From Adiantum capillus-veneris (lineage: Eukaryota > Streptophyta > Polypodiopsida > Polypodiales > Pteridaceae), in assembly GCA_014529385.2 (NCBI GenBank), contig CM043969.1, forward strand, positions 26,369,946 through 26,433,945: a stretch of 64,000 nucleotides of DNA, read 5' to 3'. Each line of letters opens with the position of its first letter. The first letter of the stretch is position 1. Made by a program: the position numbers and the translations under genes. Shown one piece after another: positions 22,301 through 33,403 of this stretch. Below the pieces are notes generated by a model. That model made no database searches, had not been told where the DNA came from, and was given only the letters and a program-made list of their open reading frames with translations.

Positions 22301-23290
22301 GATAGCAGAATTAAATAATCACGATTATTTACTTTTGCTAGTTTTTTGCACTTTTTGGCTTGGTTTGGCAAGTATACAACCTATTAAAATCCCTGGACAA
22401 GTTTGGACAAAATTTGATCAAATTTATCAATTGTTTTGTGTTCGCAGACTCTGATTTCAAGAATCTGGCTTAAGTCTCACTTTTGACTCTGATTTCAAAA
22501 ATCTGGCTTAAGTCTCACTTTTATGATACAAATCTCACCAAAATTGATGTGTGGGATCTACTTGATATGCTTGACCTTGTGCTATACTCAAATTTGCAAA
22601 ATTTTCAAGTTTTGAAGCAGATGTAAATAATCGCGATTATTTACTCCAACTAAATTTTTGCAACTTTTTGTCCCAACTTTGACACAGATTTGTTAAGCAC
22701 CTCAAGTTAAGGTCCCTAGCCAAGTTTCATCAAGTTTGGACAATTTTTGGTCAAATGGTCATCAATTTCCTGTCCGCAGACTAACTTTGAAAATTTGGTC
22801 AAAATTTTCAATCCAGTGATCCAAATCTTAGCAAATTTGTTTTCTGGACTTATTACAATATGGTAAAACTAGTGGTATGCTAACTTGGTCAAAAAAATTG
22901 AAAAATGGGGCAGATATAAATAATCACGATTATTTATAACTGGCAACTTTTTGCATCTTTTTGGTCAACTAAGCATGTACACATGTTTATCACATCAATA
23001 TAAGCCTATGAATCAAATTTCATCAAGTTTGGACAAATTTTTTTCCAATTTACACTCAAGATTCAGAAAGTCAGTACAAACTTTAGTTTTTACAAAGTTT
23101 TTTGCCAGTTTGGTGATCCAAATCTTTTGTGCCTTTACAAAAGTTTTTTGTACACATGCAATGAGTCAATGATAGCAACCTTGGTCAAATCTAAGCTAAA
23201 AGTTAATAATCACGATTATTAACTTCAAGCTTGAAATGAACTAATTTTTTGCAATTTTTCAATGGACAATCATTTTATGAGCTATTTTAA
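22301..23290. repeat. Four diverged ~300-bp repeats, each with the palindrome AATAATCACGATTATT
   Basis: The palindrome occurs at about 22314, 22626 (with one C to G pair change in the centre), 22919 and 23205, spaced about 312, 293 and 287 bp. Each is followed by a TTTTTGCA(A/C)TTTTT block and, in three units, by CATCAAGTTTGGACAA or a variant. No gene is present. It may be a diverged internal repeat of the gypsy-1 LTR or leader, which I cannot test here. Confidence 0.75.
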
Positions 23291-24632
23291 CACTAGAATG
23301 GTAACCTAACAGGACATAAAAGTGTCCTTTCAGGGTTTTGGGAAAAATTTCCAACACTATAGTAGATCCACTCATTTTGAAAAATCCTTTCATGAGCTTA
23401 TAGTTCAATAACTACTACATATGGAAAAAATGAGTAACTTGTAATTTTTCTCATCCCTTGGTCACTACAAGCCTCCAAAGTTGATGGACCAGTGCATTTT
23501 GCCCAAAACAGCAATTTCTTATGGTTGATTGCATATAAATAAGAGTGAAGATTTTTGTAGGACATGAGATAAAATGCCCCGTTAACTTCAATGGGTTGGT
23601 GACCAAAACATATGGTTGCTTTTACCTCACTAATTTTTTTTTGGGCAAAAAAAATAGGTACAAAAAAGATGCATTTTTGCCATTCTGCGGACCTATCATC
23701 AAAGCTCCTATAGTCACGCTCAATACAGATACTATATACATTTTTTCTTAGTTCCCTTTGGGCCTCTGGATTCAAAAGGAGCCATGGAGCATGTCAAAAG
23801 GATAATGGATCTCTTACAATTGGAACCTTGGGGACAATGATAAAGTGCTAAATCCAACAAACATGAAAAAACTGGGTTTATCATTATGACCTCTAGAAAC
23901 CCATAGAAACTACTCAATATCTAGCCAAGTTTGTAGTCTATGATTAGATATGGTTACTACCTACAAAATACACACAATTGGCCTAAGAAACTAGCAATAT
24001 TGAGAAAGTTATACTTGCTACTCTAAAATGTATCGTATTCTTCAGCAATCAAAAAACTCAACCATCATCATATACTATGCTATATAGCATATTAGGTCCC
24101 CCAAAACTCAAGGAAGGTTAGCTTTATGTTATACATTACACTTACACAATCAAAATTGAATTTAGATATCAAGAAAGCCACCAAAAAAATTATAAAAGTG
24201 CTAATTTTGGCCAAAAAATAGGATTATGCAATTCTTGTAAATTGGTCATAACTTTCAATTTTAACACTTAGCTCTCCCTACAAGCATCAAAACATGTTGA
24301 GAACTATGAAGGCCTAACCTCTAGCCATCTAAACCTCACAAACATGAAGTTTAGAGTGGTATAGTTGCCAAAAAATGAAAAAAAAAAAGCCAAAAACAGG
24401 ACCCGTTTTTTCACACAGTTTAGGGTCAAAAATGTTGTGCAAGAGTAAGGTTAATGGTGAGATCGATACTAAAAAAAAAAGCTAAGTTTTTTTTAGCTCA
24501 TAAGGCAACTTTGTGGATATATAGCACCTAAAAATTCATTTTCATACTCTTCAAATAATTCAAGCAAAATGGTCACTTAACAGGACACAAAAGTGTCCAA
24601 GGACATAAAAGTGTCATGTTACCATTCTAGTG
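23291..24632. mobile_element. 1.34-kb non-autonomous element with CACTA...TAGTG ends
   Basis: Left end CACTAGAATGGTAACCTAAC; the complement of the right end reads CACTAGAATGGTAACATGAC, so the first 15 bp are identical. Inside each end are short inverted motifs, AGGACA-TAAAAG-TGTCCT, once on the left and two related copies on the right. CACTA termini define that superfamily. The flanking triplets (TAA and ATA) do not match, so a target duplication is not visible. It contains no transposase. Confidence 0.65.
23398..23775 (-). CDS. Unknown 125-residue ORF inside the CACTA-ended element
   Basis: An uninterrupted ORF in an AT-rich setting, with a moderately balanced composition and several Cys residues. 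I do not recognise it. It may be a captured gene fragment or chance. Nothing supports a function. Confidence 0.2.
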   Translation of the reverse strand: MNPEAQRELRKNVYSICIERDYRSFDDRSAEWQKCIFFVPIFFAQKKISEVKATICFGHQPIEVNGAFYLMSYKNLHSYLYAINHKKLLFWAKCTGPSTLEACSDQGMRKITSYSFFPYVVVIEL

Positions 24633-24836
24633 ATATATTTATGTGAAAAAAGCATGCTATAGTGCCACGTCAAGGGCCTCGCTGTCCCCGCAAGGTATAT
24701 ACAGAGCTGCAACCGTGGCATCTATTTTCGCATATATCACACTATGTACATTGTAGCATTTGGTCCCACACATCATAAACATTAAGAGTGACATAGATAC
24801 TTTAATTTCACATTATGAACGTGCCATCACACGACA
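24633..24836 (-). repeat. Truncated 3' LTR of gypsy-2
   Basis: Matches 31770-31973 over its whole length (for example AAGCATGCTATAGTGCCACG). Compared with the 1,036-bp 5' LTR, about 830 bp is missing, and the break is exactly at the TAGTG terminus of the neighbouring CACTA-ended element. Confidence 0.85.
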
Positions 24837-24852
24837 TCCACCCCCTCTAAAC
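24837..24852 (-). other. Polypurine tract of gypsy-2
   Basis: Minus-strand TTTAGAGGGGGTGGA immediately before TGTCGTGTGATGG, the LTR start. Confidence 0.8.
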
Positions 24853-24894
24853 CTGCACATCCTCCGGCATGTGCCACACATATCTTTTGCAGAT

Positions 24895-26421
24895 TCAGTC
24901 TTCATTCAAGTCAACATACATATCAATTTCGTCATCACTTGCAACGAAATCTAATGCATCATCCTCTTGTTCTTCATCCACATCTATAGCATTTTCATCA
25001 AAGCCTTCATTTTGACCTTCCTATGAATCAAAGGGATTTGTATCACCTCTTCTTTTGAATAACTTGATTCTTTTCCCTGCAATGGGAATCTTCATTTTTG
25101 TCCCATCTAATTCATGCAAGGTATAAGTTGCAATTCCATGTACATGTTGAACCACATAAGGACCAAACCATCTCTTTGAAAGCTTTCTTATTGTTGAATG
25201 TTGGTTTTCAAGACTACTGTCATACACCAACACCCAATCACCATCCTCAATAGCTTTAGGCCTGAGCCTATGCCTCTTGTCAAATCTGTCCTTATTCTTT
25301 AACCTTGCATCTTTTAATCGTGCTACTGCAATCTCAATATCTTGGGGCCTTCTTTCTAACTGTTGTATGTGCAAAGCAAGAAGTTCTTCCTTACTCATTC
25401 CATCTTCCCAAGGTAATACATTCCAAGTGGGAATTACATCCTCAATTGGCATTATAGGTTTCTGACCATACATCAACTCAAAAGGCATATAACCAGTAAC
25501 CGAGCTATGAGTTGTACGATCAGCCCATAAAGCATAAGGCAACAACCTAGGCCACTCTCCCATTTTACCTTTGCAGGCCTTAGCTAAAGCTTTAATGATA
25601 GGAGGATGCCCACGCTCCGATTTACCATTTCCCTCAGGATTATATGCAGTAGTGAGAGCAAGTTTAATGCCCAACCTAGAGAAAAACTCCCTTGCTTTGT
25701 CAGCATCCAACTCACCCCTGTCCGCTTTTATTTTCCCAACACATCCATAACGGCTAATTACATCATCCAAGAGTAACTTACATACCCCTTCTATGCTTTT
25801 TGTTCTTAGAGCATGACCTTCAACTTGGTTGGTTAAGTCTTCTCGTGCAAGAACTATGTATGTCATTTGCCATAAGCCCAATGGCATCGTAACCAGATCT
25901 ACTACCCACTTGTAATGCATGGCCAATGGGTAAGTAGGGTGCAACCCATCACGATGACGTACATTTGAATACATTTGAGAGGTTTCACAGGACTCCACAA
26001 AGTGAGATACATCTTTATACATACCTTTCCACCAATACTTCTCTTTCATTTTAGTAAAGGTGGCCCATACACCTCTATGTCCAGCATAAAGACTCTCATG
26101 AAACTTTTTCATAAGCTCATTTTGAGCGTCCTTATCATTCACGACTCTCATTGGCATTCCATTTCTTTGTTTTGGACGCTTCCACAAGTACCCATCTTTC
26201 AAAAAGTATCCATAGGCCTTTCTCCGTATTCTTTTGAACTCTTGATCAGTCCACCCTTCTTGCCTTGTCAAAGTGCTCAGATAGCGTCCAATGAGCAACC
26301 ACTCACCTTGATACAACTCCTCTGTAAATGACTCAAGTGCATTTGACAGGCAAACATGATCACCCTTGGCATGAGAGATACTATAGAACTGTGTGCCTAC
26401 ATCATCGCCCTCGACAACCAT
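24895..26421 (-). pseudogene. gypsy-2 integrase
   Basis: A 466-residue ORF (26421-25021). The zinc-finger part has HESLYAGHRG and WWKGMYKDVSHF, then SCETSQ where the second Cys of the HHCC set is Ser. The core holds WVVDLVTMP, IKADRGELD and NPEGNGKSERGH, which supply the D,D,E residues. The C-terminal part (WFGPYVVQHV, YTLHELDG) resembles the GPY/F module of gypsy integrases; no chromodomain is visible. After the TAG at 25021 the same frame continues 41 codons as a very acidic tail to a TGA at 24895, so the original protein was probably longer. Confidence 0.9.
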
Positions 26422-26496
26422 GTCTTCTTATTTATCGTACCTTGCTCTTGAAAGCATATCTGCAACTGGATTATCTTTCCCTGCAATATGCTTAAA

Positions 26497-27881
26497 TTAT
26501 GGATTCAAGGACTTTATGTAGGCAATCCATCTCAACATAGCAATGTTGGGAGTTGAGAAACTTGTTATCATTCCAAGAAGGGGTAGACAATCAGTCTCCA
26601 CTATTACATTTGCTCCTATCAAATACTCTTTGTCACATTTCAAAGCTGTGACTACTCCCCATAACTCTCTTTTTACCTGTGGATAGTTGCGTTGATGAGC
26701 ACTTAGGACTTTTGCTCCAAAACTCACCACATATCGCTTGCCATCATTATCATCTTGCCCAATCGCCCATCCAATTCCTCTGGGGCTAGTATCCACTGTC
26801 ACAATTACATATCTTCCACATTCATAGTTTGCTTTTCTCAAAGTTGGAGACATAAGCAGCAACTTCTTTAATTTCCTCATGGCATGTGTATGCACTTCTT
26901 CCCATTGAAACTTTTGGTTCTTTCTCAAAAGTTGATACAAAGGCTCTGCTACATGTACATAATGCGGAATCCAGATAACATAAAACACGCATGCACCCAA
27001 GAACCTTCGAACCTCAGTGACATTTATACATTTCTCTTTCATTCTCTGGATTACATCAATCTTTGTAGGACAAGGTCTTCTACCATGTGGCCCGCACATA
27101 TGTCCCACAATAAGAACTTCATTCACACCAAACACTGACTTTTGGCCAGACAAGGTAAGGTTCACCTCTTCCAACCTTGACAAGATATTATCACAATCAT
27201 TGATATGGGTTGCCACATAGTTTCGGCACCCCCTCGAGTCTAGAGCCACATCTTTATCACTTACATCACATCCTTTGATTGGCACATCATCAAGGAAAGG
27301 CATTGTATTTTGCGGTATGAAGTCACGTAGGACTTTGTTCATACCATTCATCATGTGTGCACCTTACCTCAGGGGGCAACTGGCAACTGAATTCGTTGCC
27401 CCCTGAGGTAAGGTGCACATCCTTACTAAAACAAGGGTGTCCTCATGGTAGTCAGGTCCTTGCTTTCCATTGCTAGTTGGAACTGATCATACCCTGAGTA
27501 CAAATCTCCCATAGAATTTATTGCCCTTCCTGCAAATGCCTCTGCAAACTCATCAACAACTGGCCCTATACCCACATTTCTGATTGTCACCTTATTTACA
27601 GGTTGCATATCGTGAATAAAGCGTAAAGAACCATTTTTCTTCGGAACAGTGAACCACCTGTTTGAATATGGAGCACAAGAAAGCTCCAAGATATCCATCT
27701 TGATCTTTTCATTAAGCAACTCAATGAGTTTTGGCAAATGAGCCTTTGGAACAGGAATAGGTCTCAATTTCCAAGGTACATGAGGGATAGTGAAGATCAC
27801 CATAGGAGCAACAATGGATGGATCAACACACCCTATCTCATAAGGCTCAAATGCAAAAGCTTTTCCGTGTTTGGCAAGCAT
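26497..27881 (-). pseudogene. gypsy-2 reverse transcriptase and RNase H
   Basis: RT begins in ORF 27881-27426: WFTVPKKNGSLRFIHDMQ, then motif A as MGDLYSGYDQFQL. The LPQGATNSV motif near 27370-27400 is interrupted by an inverted duplication. The ORF 27354-26497 resumes with PFLDD (active site, about 27290), GHMCGPHGRRP, the RT-RNase H connection FLGACVFYVIWIPHY and RNase H with VTVDTSPRGIG, KRELWGVVTAL and VIVETDCLPLL, giving the D-E-D catalytic set. Confidence 0.9.
27356..27419. repeat. Perfect 25-bp inverted duplication inside the gypsy-2 RT
   Basis: 27356-27380 is the exact reverse complement of 27395-27419, separated by 14 bp that itself carries another GGCAAC. One arm is the normal RT sequence encoding CTLPQGA; the other is an inserted inverted copy that breaks the frame. 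Confidence 0.9.
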
Positions 27882-28261
27882 ATCTTTTCAGCTTTTGTCA
27901 AACTATCCTCGCAACCAACCTTTAACTCTTTCAAAGAATCCTTTGTGAACTTGTGTCCAATCTTGCTTGGGTTACAAAGGCTAGGTTGCAAACCAGCTTG
28001 CTCCATCTTATTTGTGCAATCTTTTGGTAGAGGTAACGCCACTGGTTTTACTTTCTTTGCCACGGACTTATACTTGGTCTCCACTCGTGCATCAACACTT
28101 TGAGCATTTTTGAAATCTTCAATGACCTTGTACATTTCTATTGAGTATACTTTCACAACCTCACTTCCCCTATGCAAATTGCAATCCATTAAAGACTCCA
28201 AATCTTTGCATATTATCCACAAAAGAACACTCATCAACCACACTTGCAATGCATTCATCAT
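27833..28261 (-). pseudogene. gypsy-2 protease-RT linker
   Basis: A 142-residue ORF rich in Lys and Pro that overlaps the next frame at 27881; no catalytic motif. It links protease to RT. Confidence 0.55.
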
Positions 28262-28460
28262 CTTCTAGCTAGCAAACCATTCATCTTCAAACCTCTTTGT
28301 ACACTATTTACATGTTGTCGTTCACCCCGCTTTAAGTCCTCACACTCTGTAAAAGTAATAGATCCATAGTCTGATAATCCTACAAAACCTGTAGAAAACA
28401 TTTCCTTTGCATATACATCATGCGAGAACCTTTCTCTTCTTGTACCACTGCTATCCCGCT

Positions 28461-29278
28461 CTACAATGCTACATGGCCAAAACCCCTCATATCCCTGTAG
28501 TCCTTGAACTCCTTGTTTGTCTTTGGCAAGGGTTGCTCTCTAAGACTTTCACGGTTCCTTTCATGGTCTACACAAACAGTAAGGAACTGTACTGCACGCT
28601 TTCCATCCCTGGTCCTAATCCTTGCATAAGCTGACCCATCATCCATCAGCTTGGTTTCCATGCGAGTAGCAGTGATGTACGGCTGCCCAAGGATAAGAGG
28701 GTATGTAGACATCTCCTGCACAAAGAAATTCTGGTCATCTTTCACATCCCCTATAGTCACCTTAACATTTGGACAAGCTCTGTACAGCTCCCTGATGAGT
28801 TTTTTGCTGAACGAATCATCCATCCATGATTTATATCAATTGGCCATTTTCCTTTTTGATAAAGACTCTTTGACATGAGGTTAATTTCTGGCCCATGATC
28901 TATCAACGCAATGTATGGCTCTTCTAAGTCTCCCACTTTTACCAGCGTCTCAGTAGTTGCTCTTGCCTAGTGACTATTCAAGTAGTAGCTCTTGTGAGTG
29001 GTCTCCACTTCATCTTCATCATCCAAGAAGCGAACGTGTTTTACTCCTCCCCTAGACTTGTAGCATCCAACAATAGTTTCATCACCTTGTTTGCCATAGA
29101 CCTGTACACCCTGTGCATTTAAAGTCTCTTCTTCACCCTGTACATGGATAGATTCAGTAAGAGACTGCCGCTTCCTCTTTATGATATCAATTATTTCTTC
29201 GTGGAATTCCCGCTTTGCTATACCAAGGACCTCACCCAAGGTAAATTTCACCTTACTATTTATAACCCTCTCTTCCAA
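28461..29278 (-). pseudogene. gypsy-2 protease region
   Basis: ORF 29278-28967 carries KVKFTLGEVLGIAKREFHEE, a segment seen before the protease in this kind of plant gypsy element. After a TAG at 28967 the frame continues with YIALIDHGPEINLMS, a DHG active-site loop in place of DSG/DTG, and then ORF 28823-28461 with YPLILGQPYITATRMETK, matching the ILGxP hallmark. Confidence 0.8.
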
Positions 29279-30853
29279 AACCTTTTTGAGATCCGTTTGC
29301 TGCCTCTATATCGGATTGGAGTTTGTAGGCCGGACCCTTTGCTTTGGATTTTGTTGCATCCTTCTTCTTGTCTTTAGAGGCTTCTTGCATAGGCACTTCG
29401 GGGACAGGCATTTGTTGCGGGGAAGGTGATCTAGGAGGCACTGTGTCATTTCTACCTCCACTCCTCGTTTCCCGCTTTGAAGGCCCTTCATCCCCATTCT
29501 CGCGCCTACGTTTCTCTTCAACAATGGCCTCATTTGCTTGACATTTGGCAATATATGCATGCACTGACAAAGAGTCCACAGGGTCATTCCAACCTGTTTC
29601 AAGCCGAATGCAATCTCCAGCTTCATGTAAAACCTTTGTATTCATTTTACCCTTCATAGCAGACTCTATAGCGCATGGCCATAGCTCTCCAATACCATTA
29701 GATTCCTCTTCTCCAACCTTGACTGATCCCTTTTTCTTAATAGGATCCACCTTCAACCCATAGGCGGTTGCCTCAACCATTGAGATGGCATGGCTAGTAG
29801 CCATGTCCTCAACTAGCTTCTTCATCCCGCCTTTGCCAAAGTTTGTTCCCAAGAGCTTACCTGTTTCACTTAAGTGAATTTTTCCATCTTTAAAGAAAAC
29901 GAGCTCCTTTGTCAAAGCGTCTTTAAAACTTTCACAATCCCTCCTTCCATGGTCAGTACTATCACACCATATGCATCTATTGACAAAGCCTTCTCTGGTT
30001 TGCGGTCGTTGCCCTGTAGATTGACTTGATGGTTGCCCCTTTTCTTCTAGCCTTGTAAGCTTTAACTTGATCTCCTGCATTCCTTTGACAATATCATCTA
30101 GGATGGATTTTTCACTCTTTGGAACCACAATCACACAGGCTTTATAGGACTCTCGGGAGCACTTGGGGATTGAGGAGGGTTGACTATCATCTTGTCACTT
30201 CGTCTCTGTCGCTTACCTAGCAGTGAAATGGTGTCTTCGACCTCATTCCAATCGGTCTTCAAACCCTGTTCTGCATCCTTATCCTCAAGTAGTAGCTCTA
30301 ACTTCTCTTGAATCTCTTTACCTGCGGCTTGCAAAAAGAGCTCTGTCTTCTCCGAGTTTAGCGTAGCCTTTTAAGTCCTTGACAGTTGATCATAACGGCG
30401 TTCAAATTCCCTTAGGAGTTCGGTAGGCGAGAGCCCCTCTTTTGGCCGAACTACCCACTCTAAGAAAGTCCTCTTTGTTGCCCTTTCGGAGTCCTCCATG
30501 AAATAATCTTCCTTCAAGGATAATTTGAATGCTTCCCAAGTTGCCCTATGCTCATTTCTAATTCCCCTTACATGGTCTCTGATCTCGGGAACCACAACAA
30601 GTTCAAAACTTTGCACCATCTCTGCTTCGGGCACTCGATAAAGATCCATATCCTTTACATACCCACAAAGATACTTTGTTACATCTTTACCTTCAAATTG
30701 GTCCAATTTCTTCACCAGAGATTAAAGCACTTTGGTTGAGGAAAGCTCCCTCCTTTCTGCAGCTTGTTGTTGCTGCATAAACACTGCAAAAGCTTGAAAC
30801 ATTTGCATTGTGACTGGATCAAACCGAACCCCTTGTTGCTCTTGTTGATCCAT
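29256..30853 (-). pseudogene. gypsy-2 gag
   Basis: The likely ATG is at 30853, in a Gln-rich start (MQQQQAAERREL) about 80 nt after the primer-binding site. The Gag core follows (GKDVTKYLCGYVKDMDLY, TWEAFKLSLKEDYF, LLREFERRYDQL). Stops at about 30725 and 30371 and a shift near 30131 break it. The ORF 30134-29256 contains the knuckle CIWCDSTDHGRRDC and a Lys/Pro/Ser-rich tail. Confidence 0.85.
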
Positions 30854-30912
30854 AGCTTTAAACCTTTCTTTTGAGACCTTCAATGAAGCTTTTGAACCCT
30901 CACCCTAGCCTA

Positions 30913-30937
30913 CTTCGCGTCGGGTTCACCAAAAACG
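30913..30937 (-). other. Primer-binding site of gypsy-2
   Basis: Minus-strand TGGTGAACCCGACGCGAAG begins six bases after the LTR end. The leading TGG pairs with a tRNA CCA end. I do not assign the tRNA species. Confidence 0.7.
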
Positions 30938-31973
30938 TGTCAAGAAGTGCGCAGTGCGACTAGGAAAGCGTCGGGCCTCTGACTGTGAGGATTCGTAGCA
31001 AAATCAAGCAAGGCGTAGACGATTTGAAGCCAAAAACACACTAAAAAAGAAAAAAACTCCAGCCATGAAAGTTTCACTTTGAAAAAGAACCAATACTAAC
31101 TCAAAACTCTTGTGTGTGTCAAGATTAGGTGTAGCCTCGCTCCCAATTGCATAGATGCAGTGCTCATTCGACTTGTTAAAAACCCTAAATTTACACTTCG
31201 ATTCTTCGTCGTGACCATTTCATGGAAGCTTCAGTACTTTATTGGAGAATCCCAAGTAGTTATTTGAGGAGGGGAAACCCTAATTGGAGGCCTCAGAGCC
31301 TCAACCATGTAGTGGAAGCAGCACGGGACTGCACTAGCACCCTGTAGAGGAATGGCTGTAACTCCTTGCTCATGTGCCCAAATGAGCTCATCATTGGCTC
31401 CAAAAATTCCCACACAAGTTGAGAAACAACGCCAGCATCGTTGATGTGGCATTTTGAGCTATTTTGAGCATTTTTAAGGCTATTTTTGACGATTTTTAGG
31501 CCATTTTTAGCCCAAAAATGTCACTTTTTGTCCGTAAAAAGCCCAAATGAGCTGGGAAAAATCCCTAAAATTGTGGAAAAATCCCATTGGGCTCAAATTT
31601 CATGTTGAACCTCATTTTCCCACTTGGTAAGCACTTTGGACACGTCTTTCACGCCGGCGCACAAAACCTGCTATTTTTGGCCAAGATTGCCCGCATTGAA
31701 CTTTCTAGGCAAAACGAGCATGCCACTTCAAAACACTTGACATTTGTACATTCCCAAATCAAATTAGGCATATATTTATGTGAAAAAAGCATGCTATAGT
31801 GCCACGTCAAGGGCCTCGCTGTCTCCGCAAGGTATATACAGAGCTGCAACCGTGGCATCTATTTTCGCATATATCACACTATGTACATTGTATCATTTGG
31901 TCCCGCACATCATAAACATTAAGAGTGAGGTAGATACTTTAATTTCACATTATGAACGTGCCATCACATGACA
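30938..31973 (-). repeat. 5' LTR of gypsy-2, 1,036 bp
   Basis: On the minus strand it starts TGTC and ends GACA, a 4-bp inverted terminus, with the primer-binding site just after. Its first 200 bp match the 3' LTR remnant. The target duplication cannot be checked because the other LTR is truncated. Confidence 0.85.
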
Positions 31974-32261
31974 ACGGCTCATCAAACGGATCCACGATGT
32001 GTAAGTTATTGAAGTTTGAAGCTGGAGTGCGTTGCAGATCCTACACGGATAGGGCAAATGCTGACAGGTGATCAAATATGGTTTCAATAGATATATGTAA
32101 AGTTATTTTGACATGGATCATGTTGGTCCTTTTGGATCATCACTCAAAGCGGAATGAGAGGCATATGATTGTTTGACATTTTGTTGAGGGCTAGTTATGA
32201 ACCAATTTGACTACATTGGAGAATGTGCATGTAGGTGTTCTTTTGCAATTTGATGTACATC
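31974..32261. other. Unassigned flank between gypsy-2 and the tandem array
   Basis: About 290 bp without a gene or a repeat match that I can see. Confidence 0.5.
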
Positions 32262-32850
32262 AAAGAATCCTATTAGATCAAAAAAGACACTAGAAACTAT
32301 ATGAATGAAAGGGTGGTTTAATTCCCATTCATACTATAGAATGGTCTTTATACATAAGTACTGAAATCAAGAGCCAGAAGATATAATAGTCTGCTATCTT
32401 CAAGCCAAGGAGCTTTGAAAACCATAGCTGAGAAGGTAACCCTCACAAGGGTTTTCAATCTGTAAAAAATAACCGAACAATGGATGATCTTCTGTTATTG
32501 TTGTAGTTGTCTTTGTAATCCCAAGGAAAGAATCTCTTGCCTGTCACCATCCAAGAAACACAAGCTCGTCAAAACTGGCATTAATTAGGAAGACATGTGT
32601 CAATGACTCACTCCCCTTGTTATTGGTTTCAAAAATTACAACAAAAACTAACAACATATTATAGATCAAATATTAGGTTAAGAGAATGAACCATTTATTT
32701 ACAATAATATTTACACCATTTAATTCCTAAAAAATTCTAACAGCATCTCCTTTGTCAATTGGATCAATTCTCAAAAGTACAGTCAAATTCCATCTCATCC
32801 GAGACCCCCCACTTGAGGATTAAGGCTCTTGAGGATTAAGGCTCTTGAGG
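32262..32850. repeat. Partial first unit of the array
   Basis: Matches 34160-34710 of the next unit, then jumps at a TGAGG microhomology directly to the GAGGTTTATTTAAATC block, so about 2 kb is absent. Confidence 0.8.
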
Positions 32851-32983
32851 TTTATTTAAATCAAACATGTTGAAAAAGACAGTAGTGTGTGAGCATTATG
32901 TGAGTTGTATGTATGTGTACATGGGTTAGGTAGATAAAGGAACTCAAAGAATAGCTCCATCGGTTGAGCATCTATTGGTCATA

Positions 32984-32985
<2 letters not shown>

Positions 32986-33038
<53 letters not shown>
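32986..33038. repeat. (GA)n microsatellite
   Basis: Pure GA tract; shorter homologous tracts occur at 36861-36881, 43152-43177 and 47106-47144 in the other units. Confidence 0.95.
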
Positions 33039-33040
<2 letters not shown>

Positions 33041-33231
33041 CTGTGTGCCATCGAGTGGATCAATGCACACAACAGAAATCAAGAGAGCCCACTGAAGGCC
33101 ATATCTGATCAAAAAACATGACATACAATTCTTTGAGTGCATTGTCATAGATTAATTTCTTCAGAAGGAAGGTTTGAAAGGCTTAGCTTTATTTGGTTAA
33201 GTGCAAGTGGAGTGATTGTATAGTCTATAAG

Positions 33232-33337
<106 letters not shown>

Positions 33338-33370
33338 CCACCCTAACCCAGGTGCCATACACAATGGGTT

Positions 33371-33403
33371 GGCAGTAGGCCCATTGTGTATGGGCCTACT
33401 GCC
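33371..33403. repeat. 13-bp-arm hairpin after TG site A
   Basis: GGCAGTAGGCCCA and TGGGCCTACTGCC, separated by TTGTGTA. Counterparts are at 37201-37233, 39735-39767 and 43587-43619. Confidence 0.9.

Larger units (their letters stand above)
24633..31973 (-). mobile_element. gypsy-2: Ty3/gypsy LTR retrotransposon with truncated 3' LTR
   Basis: Minus-strand order is 5' LTR (31973-30938), primer-binding site, gag, protease, RT, RNase H, integrase, polypurine tract, 3' LTR (24836-24633). The two LTR copies share about 200 bp with few differences. It is better preserved than gypsy-1 but has in-frame stops and a damaging inverted duplication in RT. Confidence 0.9.

Noticed and set aside
22301-23225. 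CRISPR-like array of palindromic repeats
   Set aside because: Spacing is about 300 bp, the spacers are themselves related, and the setting is plant nuclear DNA.
21904-23290. 5' LTR of gypsy-1
   Set aside because: No match to the 4.7-5.1 kb LTR candidate, and no TG/CA boundary with a primer site before gag.
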